Source: Campylobacterales bacterium
GTDB taxonomy: Bacteria; Campylobacterota; Campylobacteria; Campylobacterales; JALSKU01
Direction of reading: 5' to 3'
Length of the DNA stretch: 10,201 nucleotides
NCBI GenBank assembly: GCA_027023175.1
Contig: JALVWW010000182.1
Span: forward strand, 1 to 10,201
Part shown: positions 5,816-10,201 of the stretch, one piece after another
How the letters are laid out: each line of letters opens with the position of its first letter
Position numbering within the stretch: position 1 is the stretch's first letter
Notes under the pieces: generated by a model
The model's database searches: none
What the model saw: the letters and a program-made list of their open reading frames with translations, nothing else
Told to the model about the DNA's origin: nothing
Translations under genes and position numbers: made by a program

Positions 5816-7918
5816 ATGCTTACAGAAGTTTTAAAGCGAGACGGCACCGCACAAGAGTTTCAGTCATATAAGATCGAAGATGCGATAAAAAAAGCTTTCA
5901 AGAGTGAAAATACCACATATGACAGAGCTGTTTTTTTAAATGTTTTGGAAAAAATCAAGCACAAAAGAGTTGCCGCTGTTGAAGATATACAAGACTTGAT
6001 AGAGCATGAACTTTATAAAGCAAGATACTTTGATGTAATGAAGTCTTTTATGCAGTACAGGCTTATCCATAAAATGCAAAGAGAGCATGTTTTAGGACTC
6101 AATGAAGATACAACTTATATAAACTGTACCCAAACCATAGAGGAGTATATAGACAAACTTGACTGGAGGATAAATGCCAACTCCAACACAGGCTACTCCA
6201 ATGCCGGACTTGTAAACAACAGTGCCGGTAAAATCATAGCAAACTACTGGCTTGATAAAATTTACTCAAAAGAGGAGGGCTATGCCCATAGAAACGGGGA
6301 TTATCATATCCATGACCTTGACTGTCTTACAGGATACTGTGCCGGATGGAGTTTGAGAGTTTTGCTTGATGAGGGGTTTAACGGAGTTAGAGGAAGAGTT
6401 GAAAGCAAAGCTCCAAATCATTTTAGAGAAGCCTTGGGACAAATGGCAAATTTTTTGGGTATTTTACAAAGCGAATGGGCGGGAGCTCAGGCATTTAGCA
6501 GCTTTGATACATACCTTGCACCTTATGTTTTTAAAGACAAACTCTCTTTTAAAGAGATAAAAAAGGCTATAAGAAGTTTCGTTTACAATCTAAATGTTCC
6601 AGCTAGGTGGGGACAAAGTCCATTTACAAATATCACTATAGACTGGACTGTGCCAAGCGACTTAAAAGATCAAATCCCCACAAAAAATCAACTTCATCTC
6701 TTTAAAGGTTTAAATGATAATGAACTCTTAAAACTTGCAAAACAAAGAGGTGTTAATAAACTTGAAGAAATGACATATAAACACTTTCAAAAAGAGATGA
6801 ATCTTATAAACAAAGCCTACTATGAAGTGATGACTGAGGGTGATAAAACGGGTCAGCCATTTACTTTTCCAATACCAACTGTAAATATCACAGAAGATTT
6901 TGACTGGTATGGAGAAAATACAGACCTTCTTTTTGAAAATACGGCAAAAATAGGCTCAAGCTACTTTCAAAACTTTATAGGAAGCCAATATATCAGAGAT
7001 GAAAACGGTAACTTAGTAGAAAATCCCGAAGCTTATAAGCCCGGAGCTGTCAGGAGTATGTGCTGCAGACTTCAACTGGACCTCAGAGAGCTTTTAAAAA
7101 GAGGCGGCGGACTTTTTGGAAGTGCTGAGATGACAGGTAGTATAGGAGTAGTTACCATAAATGCCGCAAGACTAGGCTACCTTTATAAAAATGACAAAGA
7201 AGCACTTTATAAAGAGCTTACTAGACTCATGGATCTAGCAAAATCAACCCTGGAGAAAAAGAGAGTTTTTATTCAAAAGATGTACGACAGGGGGCTATAT
7301 CCATATACTAGAAGATACCTTCCGGGATTTAACAATCACTTTTCGACCATCGGAGTAAACGGTATCAATGAAATGATAAGAAATTTTACAGATGACAAGG
7401 ATGATATCACTACTGTTTTTGGAACCAAATTTGCTTTGGAAATATTAGAGTTTATGAGAGAAAAGCTCAAGTCTTATCAAGAGGAGACAGGCAACTTGTA
7501 TAACCTTGAAGCAACTCCCGCCGAGGGAACTACTTATAGATTTGCCAAAGAGGATAAAAAGAGATACCCTGACATTATCCAAGCAGGTTTTGGAAAAAAT
7601 ATATACTATACAAATTCATCCCAGCTGCCTGTAAACTACACAGAAGATCCTTTTGAAGCTTTAGATATGCAAGATGAACTGCAGTGCAAATATACAGGCG
7701 GAACGGTTTTACATCTATATATGAGCGAAAAGATAAGCTCACCTGAGGCTTGTAGAAAACTTGTAAAAAATGTTATAAGCAATTATAGACTACCGTATAT
7801 CACGGTAACTCCCGTATTTTCAGTATGTGAAAAACATGGATATATAAGCGGGGAATATGAATACTGTCCGTATTGTGATGAAGAATTGATAAAAGAGATG
7901 GAAGAGGGAAGGATTTAG
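5816..7918 (+). CDS. nrdD: Anaerobic ribonucleoside-triphosphate reductase, catalytic subunit lacking the glycyl-radical loop
   Basis: This 700-residue class III ribonucleotide reductase reduces ribonucleoside triphosphates to deoxy forms without oxygen. Residues 1 to about 95 form an ATP cone (LTEVLKRDGTAQEF onward), the allosteric activity site. The catalytic barrel follows: HIHDLDCLTGYCAGWSL with Cys170 and Cys175, then SPFTNITIDW. GAVRSMCCRL contains Cys416-Cys417, the finger-loop position of the thiyl-radical cysteine. The zinc site is Cys671, His674, Cys684 and Cys687 in CEKHGYISGEYEYCPYC. The chain ends at residue 700 with no RxxGY glycyl-radical loop, which E. coli NrdD carries right after its zinc site. 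The missing piece is encoded in the same frame just downstream (7991-8170). The TAG stop (7916-7918) lies in a heptamer repeat. The ATG start follows a well-placed ribosome binding site. The paired cysteines and long NrdG suggest a thioredoxin-type rather than formate-type subclass, which is inference. Confidence 0.93.
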   Translation: MLTEVLKRDGTAQEFQSYKIEDAIKKAFKSENTTYDRAVFLNVLEKIKHKRVAAVEDIQDLIEHELYKARYFDVMKSFMQYRLIHKMQREHVLGLNEDTTYINCTQTIEEYIDKLDWRINANSNTGYSNAGLVNNSAGKIIANYWLDKIYSKEEGYAHRNGDYHIHDLDCLTGYCAGWSLRVLLDEGFNGVRGRVESKAPNHFREALGQMANFLGILQSEWAGAQAFSSFDTYLAPYVFKDKLSFKEIKKAIRSFVYNLNVPARWGQSPFTNITIDWTVPSDLKDQIPTKNQLHLFKGLNDNELLKLAKQRGVNKLEEMTYKHFQKEMNLINKAYYEVMTEGDKTGQPFTFPIPTVNITEDFDWYGENTDLLFENTAKIGSSYFQNFIGSQYIRDENGNLVENPEAYKPGAVRSMCCRLQLDLRELLKRGGGLFGSAEMTGSIGVVTINAARLGYLYKNDKEALYKELTRLMDLAKSTLEKKRVFIQKMYDRGLYPYTRRYLPGFNNHFSTIGVNGINEMIRNFTDDKDDITTVFGTKFALEILEFMREKLKSYQEETGNLYNLEATPAEGTTYRFAKEDKKRYPDIIQAGFGKNIYYTNSSQLPVNYTEDPFEALDMQDELQCKYTGGTVLHLYMSEKISSPEACRKLVKNVISNYRLPYITVTPVFSVCEKHGYISGEYEYCPYCDEELIKEMEEGRI

Positions 7919-7940
7919 GTTTTAGGATTTAGATTGGGGT
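7913..7940 (+). repeat. Degenerate heptamer array (TTTAGG type) at the nrdD stop
   Basis: The units are ATTTAGG (7913-7919), TTTTAGG (7920-7926), ATTTAGA (7927-7933) and TTGGGGT (7934-7940). The first contains the nrdD stop codon TAG (7916-7918). The 15-mer at 7911-7925 is identical to that at 4079-4093 behind nosD. Confidence 0.7.
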
Positions 7941-7945
7941 TTTCT

Positions 7946-7973
7946 AATCACGAATTACGAGTTACTAATTACG
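7946..7973 (+). repeat. Heptamer array (AATTACG type) before the glycyl-radical gene
   Basis: The units are AATCACG (7946-7952), AATTACG (7953-7959), AGTTACT (7960-7966) and AATTACG (7967-7973). This is the same family as the array in hemY, sharing TCTAATCACGA at 7943-7953 and 1502-1512. It sits between the first heptamer type and the Shine-Dalgarno sequence of the next gene. Confidence 0.75.
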
Positions 7974-7980
7974 AAAAAAT

Positions 7981-7985
7981 GGAGG
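7981..7985 (+). promoter_or_regulatory. Ribosome binding site deciding the start of the glycyl-radical gene
   Basis: GGAGG lies five bases before ATG 7991. The other in-frame candidates, ATG 7979 and TTG 7934, have no Shine-Dalgarno sequence, and the latter would translate the repeats. This supports a separate 59-aa protein rather than a read-through tail. Confidence 0.75.
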
Positions 7986-7990
7986 AAAAG

Positions 7991-8170
7991 ATGACAAGAG
8001 AAGAGATACTAGAAAAATTAAAAGACAAAAGAACAAAATGTACTGTATATACCAGGGTTATGGGTTATCACAGACCTGTTGAAAGCTTTAATATAGGCAA
8101 AAAAGGCGAACACAAAGAGAGAAAGCACTTCAAAGAAAATCCTACCGTAACTTTACAAAATTGTGCATAA
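7991..8170 (+). CDS. Stand-alone glycyl-radical domain of anaerobic ribonucleotide reductase (split NrdD C-terminus)
   Basis: This 59-residue protein contains TRVMGYHRPVESFNIGKKGE (residues 21-40). It aligns by eye with the C-terminal end of class III reductases, where E. coli NrdD has RTCGYLG followed by FNAGKQEEVKRRVKH. The radical-bearing glycine would be Gly25 (codon 8063-8065). Arg22, Tyr26, Asn34, Gly36 and Lys37 match the conserved surroundings. The N-terminal 16 residues (MTREEILEKLKDKRTK) look like a charged helix, not found at this place in single-chain NrdD, and could dock on the large subunit. NrdG would generate the glycyl radical, which passes to the finger-loop cysteine of the large subunit, much as the spare-part protein YfiD/GrcA serves pyruvate formate-lyase. 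The gene is in frame with nrdD, 72 bases after its stop, and overlaps nrdG by eight bases. Cys17 and Cys58 have no assigned role. Confidence 0.85.
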   Translation: MTREEILEKLKDKRTKCTVYTRVMGYHRPVESFNIGKKGEHKERKHFKENPTVTLQNCA

Positions 8171-8843
8171 GATACTTTACGATATCACCAAATTTACCGC
8201 ACTAGACTATGAAGATCATTTAAGTGCGGTATTGTGGTTTGGCGGGTGCAACATGAGATGCCCCTACTGCCACAATGCAGATATAGTCTTTGGAAAAAAT
8301 ATAATTGAAAAAGATGAAGCAATAAGCTTTTTAAAAAGCAGAGTCGGAAAACTTGAAGCTGTAGTTTTTAGCGGCGGAGAGTGCACTTTATATAAAGAGT
8401 TGCCGACTTTAGCAAAAGAGATAAAAGAGCTTGGCTTTAAGATAAAGATCGATACCAACGGAACAAATCCCGCCATCTTAAAAGAGATGGTAGATAAAAA
8501 ATTGGTGGATTTTATCTCACTTGATTTTAAAGCCCCTAAAGAAAAATATATCTCCATCACATCTCATAAAAACTTTATATCATTTTTAGAAACTCTAAAA
8601 TATCTCATCCAAAAAGAGCAAGATTTTGAAGTAAGAACAACTGTTCATACCGATATATTGGATGAAAACGATATAAACAGTATCATAAAAGAGTTACACG
8701 CTTTTAATTTTAAAGGCAAATATTTCATCCAAAACTACATCCACCAAGATAAAATCCTCGGAGATTTAAAAGAGCAAAAAAAAGTGATTGATAAAAATAA
8801 GATCATTACTGATCTTATAGAGGTAAATTTTAGGAATTTTTAA
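8163..8843 (+). CDS. nrdG: Anaerobic ribonucleotide reductase activating protein, radical SAM
   Basis: This 226-residue radical SAM enzyme cleaves S-adenosylmethionine to abstract hydrogen from the reductase glycine. The 4Fe-4S motif CNMRCPYC has Cys29, Cys33 and Cys36 in CxxxCxxC spacing. The SAM-binding GGE motif is SGGECT at residues 70-75. It is longer than E. coli NrdG (154 aa) and belongs to the larger type found in many anaerobes, with the extra length at the C-terminus. The start is GTG 8163 (MHKILYDITKF), overlapping the end of the glycyl-radical gene by eight bases. There is no strong Shine-Dalgarno sequence, so translation is probably coupled to the upstream gene. Its activation substrate is expected to be the separate 59-aa protein. 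The 3' end overlaps the convergent ruvC by 14 bases. Confidence 0.92.
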   Translation: MHKILYDITKFTALDYEDHLSAVLWFGGCNMRCPYCHNADIVFGKNIIEKDEAISFLKSRVGKLEAVVFSGGECTLYKELPTLAKEIKELGFKIKIDTNGTNPAILKEMVDKKLVDFISLDFKAPKEKYISITSHKNFISFLETLKYLIQKEQDFEVRTTVHTDILDENDINSIIKELHAFNFKGKYFIQNYIHQDKILGDLKEQKKVIDKNKIITDLIEVNFRNF

Positions 8844-9309
8844 TTTTAATCCTTTGAGCGTGAGTTAGTGCGATAGCTATAGCATCAGTTATATCAAGAG
8901 GTTTAATATCTTGTTTGATACCTAAAATTCTTTTTACCATAAAAGCCACTTGCTCTTTGGCTGCTTTTGCTTTTCCTGTTACTGCTTTTTTTACTTGAAG
9001 TGGGGTGTATTCGTAAAAGTTTCCAAGCTCTAAAAGTATCTTCAGTGACAAAGCTCCACGAAATTGGGCAAGTTTCAGGACTGTTTTTGGATTGTGGGCG
9101 TAAAAGATATCTTCGATGGCAACTTCATCTATGATATTGTTTTTTATAATTATATCAAGACCTTCTACAAGCTCCATTATCTGATCTTGTAGTTTTGTCT
9201 CTTTTATTTTTATAAGTCCTGCTTCAACAAGAGTAACTTTGCTTTTTTCTTTTTTTATAATGGCATATCCACAGTTTCTGCTTCCGGGGTCAATTCCAAG
9301 TATATTCAT
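8830..9309 (-). CDS. ruvC: Holliday junction resolvase RuvC
   Basis: This 159-residue endodeoxyribonuclease cleaves four-way DNA junctions as a dimer, working with RuvAB. The RNase H-like fold begins MNILGIDPGSRNCGYA. The acidic catalytic residues are Asp7, Glu66 (in VAIEDIF) and Asp139 and Asp142 (in PLDITDAIAIAL), matching Asp7, Glu66, Asp138 and Asp141 of E. coli RuvC. Length is normal for the family. The ATG is preceded on the minus strand by AAAGGA (complement of 9320-9325 region), about 11 bases upstream. It is transcribed away from dnaA, with its promoter inside the origin region, and converges on nrdG with a 14-bp overlap and no visible terminator. Confidence 0.95.
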   Translation of the reverse strand: MNILGIDPGSRNCGYAIIKKEKSKVTLVEAGLIKIKETKLQDQIMELVEGLDIIIKNNIIDEVAIEDIFYAHNPKTVLKLAQFRGALSLKILLELGNFYEYTPLQVKKAVTGKAKAAKEQVAFMVKRILGIKQDIKPLDITDAIAIALTHAQRIKIKNS

Positions 9310-9338
9310 TTTTAAAAAATTCCTTTATAAACAATAGT

Positions 9339-9364
9339 TTTTCACACTATATTCAACATGTGAA
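9339..9364. repeat. DnaA-box module 1
   Basis: TTTTCACA (9339-9346), five bases CTATA, then TTCAACATGTGAA (9352-9364). The last part is two half-overlapping inverted boxes, TTCAACA and the complement of TTCACA. The order and spacing are the same as module 2, 95 bp downstream. Confidence 0.75.
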
Positions 9365-9374
9365 TTATAGTTAA
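9346..9374 (-). promoter_or_regulatory. Candidate ruvC promoter overlapping DnaA boxes
   Basis: On the minus strand, TTAACT (9369-9374) and TATAGT (9346-9351) are 17 bases apart. They match the sigma-70 hexamers at four and five of six positions. A second possible -10, TATAAT (9364-9369), lies just upstream. Both overlap DnaA-box module 1, so DnaA binding could repress ruvC. Confidence 0.4.
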
Positions 9375-9385
9375 CATATTTTAAA

Positions 9386-9408
9386 AATTGTTTTAACCAA
9401 TTGTTTAA
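9386..9408 (+). repeat. AT-rich direct repeats in the putative unwinding element
   Basis: AATTGTTTTAA (9386-9396) and AATTGTTTAA (9399-9408) are direct repeats with a 13-bp period. They lie midway between the two DnaA-box modules in the AT-rich section and recall the 13-mers of the E. coli unwinding element in size and position, not in sequence. Confidence 0.5.
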
Positions 9409-9431
9409 GGTATTTTAGCTAAAATTATATA
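9401..9431 (+). promoter_or_regulatory. Tentative dnaA promoter
   Basis: TTGTTT (9401-9406) and TTATAT at about 9425-9430 lie 18 bases apart just upstream of DnaA-box module 2. The hexamers are weak and the region is very AT-rich, so this is only a candidate. If real, module 2 lies across the transcription start, allowing autoregulation by DnaA. Confidence 0.25.
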
Positions 9432-9433
9432 TG

Positions 9434-9459
9434 TTTTCACATAGTTTTCAACATGTGAA
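9434..9459. repeat. DnaA-box module 2
   Basis: TTTTCACA (9434-9441), five bases TAGTT, then TTCAACATGTGAA (9447-9459). The flanking bases extend two sites to the full TTTTCAACA and TTTTTCACA (minus strand) nonamers. The offset from module 1 is exactly 95 bp, about nine helical turns, so both modules face the same side of the DNA. Confidence 0.75.
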
Positions 9460-9488
9460 AAAGTAAAAAATGGAATCAAAGGAAAATT

Positions 9489-10201
9489 TTGCTTATAGAT
9501 GATGTGTTGGAGCTTTTAAAAAGAGAGATAACCCTACAAGAGTATAACAGATATATAAAACAACTCTCTTTTAATGAAAAAGAGTCAAAGTCTGACCTTT
9601 TGGTTTTTGAAGTTCCAAATATACTTATAGCCAACTGGATAAAAACAAAATATTCCGAAAAACTATCCCACCTGTATGAAGTTAAAACAGGAAAAAAACC
9701 TCAGATAATTATCAGAGTTAAAAATGGTAAAAGAGGAAGAGGGAGTATCAAAAAAGAGATACAAAAAGAGATACAAAACTCACAAAAGAAAACTATACTA
9801 AATCCCTCTTTTACCTTTAGCAGCTTTGTTGTAGGCAGCTCAAACCAGTTTGCTTTTACAGTTGCAAAATCAGTCGCGGAAAAACCGGGTGTCGTTTACA
9901 ATCCTGTCTTTATATATGGTCCTACAGGCCTTGGAAAAACCCACTTGGTCCATGCCATAGGAAATTATGCAAGTGAAAGAGGAAAAGTTATCATTTATGC
10001 AACTATCGAGCAGTTTATGAATGATTTTACCTACAACCTTAGAAATCAAACAATGGACAGATTTAGAGAAAAGTATAGAAACTGCGATATTTTACTTATA
10101 GATGATGTACAGTTTTTAAGCAATAAAATTCAGACTCAAGAGGAGTTTTTTCATACCTTCAATGAACTTCACAATAACGGAAAACAGATAGTTTTGACTT
10201 C
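9489..10201 (+). CDS. dnaA: Chromosomal replication initiator DnaA (3' end outside window)
   Basis: The first 237 codons of the AAA+ initiator, which binds DnaA boxes at oriC and opens the duplex. Domain I covers about residues 1-80 (LKREITLQEYNRYIKQLSFNE) and domain II is a short basic linker. Domain III starts with NPSFTFSSFVVG; Walker A is GPTGLGKT at 144-151 and Walker B is LLIDD at 202-206. The AAA+ lid and the DNA-binding domain IV are beyond the window. The start is TTG 9489 with AAAGGA (9478-9483) five bases upstream. ATG 9470 is out of frame and soon meets a stop, and an in-frame TGA at 9456 bars a longer form. GTG 9504 and TTG 9507 are weaker alternatives. A non-ATG start would keep DnaA levels low. 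The linker contains a perfect 12-bp tandem duplication (9751-9774). Confidence 0.95.
   Translation, partial: MLIDDVLELLKREITLQEYNRYIKQLSFNEKESKSDLLVFEVPNILIANWIKTKYSEKLSHLYEVKTGKKPQIIIRVKNGKRGRGSIKKEIQKEIQNSQKKTILNPSFTFSSFVVGSSNQFAFTVAKSVAEKPGVVYNPVFIYGPTGLGKTHLVHAIGNYASERGKVIIYATIEQFMNDFTYNLRNQTMDRFREKYRNCDILLIDDVQFLSNKIQTQEEFFHTFNELHNNGKQIVLT
9751..9774 (+). repeat. 12-bp tandem duplication in the dnaA linker
   Basis: AAAAAGAGATAC occurs twice in tandem (9751-9762, 9763-9774), encoding the repeated KEIQ-KEIQ in domain II. This part of DnaA varies in length between species, so an in-frame duplication is tolerated there. Confidence 0.8.

Larger units (their letters stand above)
9310..9488. 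other. Chromosomal replication origin region (oriC) between ruvC and dnaA
   Basis: This 179-base non-coding stretch lies upstream of dnaA, where origins of Campylobacterota are found. It holds six DnaA-box-like sites on the TTCAC/TTCAAC core: 9338-9346 (+), 9350-9358 (+), 9359-9367 (-), 9433-9441 (+), 9445-9453 (+) and 9454-9462 (-). They form two identical three-site modules flanking a stretch (9365-9432) that is about 85 percent A+T by my count. No tRNA or small ORF is seen. In some relatives the origin is bipartite with a second cluster downstream of dnaA, which is outside this window. Confidence 0.85.

Noticed and set aside
7934..7990. TTG 7934 as start of the glycyl-radical gene
   Set aside because: It would translate the heptamer repeats and has no Shine-Dalgarno sequence, while GGAGG sits correctly before ATG 7991.

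Overview
This is a gene-dense, AT-rich stretch of a bacterial chromosome that covers the replication origin next to dnaA. The proteins look like those of a free-living Campylobacterota (epsilonproteobacterium; Sulfurimonas, Sulfurovum or Arcobacter-like). The reasons are the style of the DnaA N-terminus, the NosD variant, the large NrdG and the DnaA boxes built on a TTCAC/TTCAAC core. This is inference from sequence style, and I do not assign a genus.

Layout: positions 1-4072 hold a tightly packed plus-strand run: the 3' end of an RluB-type pseudouridine synthase, rarA, a HemY-type protoporphyrinogen oxidase and an orphan nosD. Starts and stops overlap or lie within a few bases. After an 80-base gap filled with degenerate heptamers come an Fsr-like MFS transporter and a PaaI-like hotdog thioesterase (4155-5718). 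A promoter with an FNR-type palindrome then drives the anaerobic ribonucleotide reductase operon (5816-8843). ruvC (minus strand, 8830-9309) converges on that operon, and a 179-base intergenic origin separates ruvC from dnaA, which starts at a TTG and runs off the window.

The most notable content is the class III ribonucleotide reductase. The large subunit (700 aa) carries the ATP cone, catalytic barrel, finger-loop cysteines and zinc site, but ends before the glycyl-radical loop. That loop lies in a separate 59-aa gene 72 bases downstream, in the same reading frame but behind a TAG stop and with its own strong ribosome binding site. NrdG follows with an 8-base overlap. The stop codon and the whole gap are made of degenerate 7-bp repeats. 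The operon promoter has a TTGAT-N4-ATCAT palindrome centred at about -41.5, the classic position for FNR-type activation, which fits anaerobic induction.

The origin holds two modules of identical architecture, each 26 bp (TTTTCACA, 5 bp, TTCAACATGTGAA) and exactly 95 bp apart. They flank an AT-rich stretch with near-13-bp direct repeats and are best read as DnaA-box clusters around a DNA unwinding element. A second theme is short degenerate repeats (7 bp and 8 bp) at gene boundaries, including four heptamers translated within the N-terminus of HemY.
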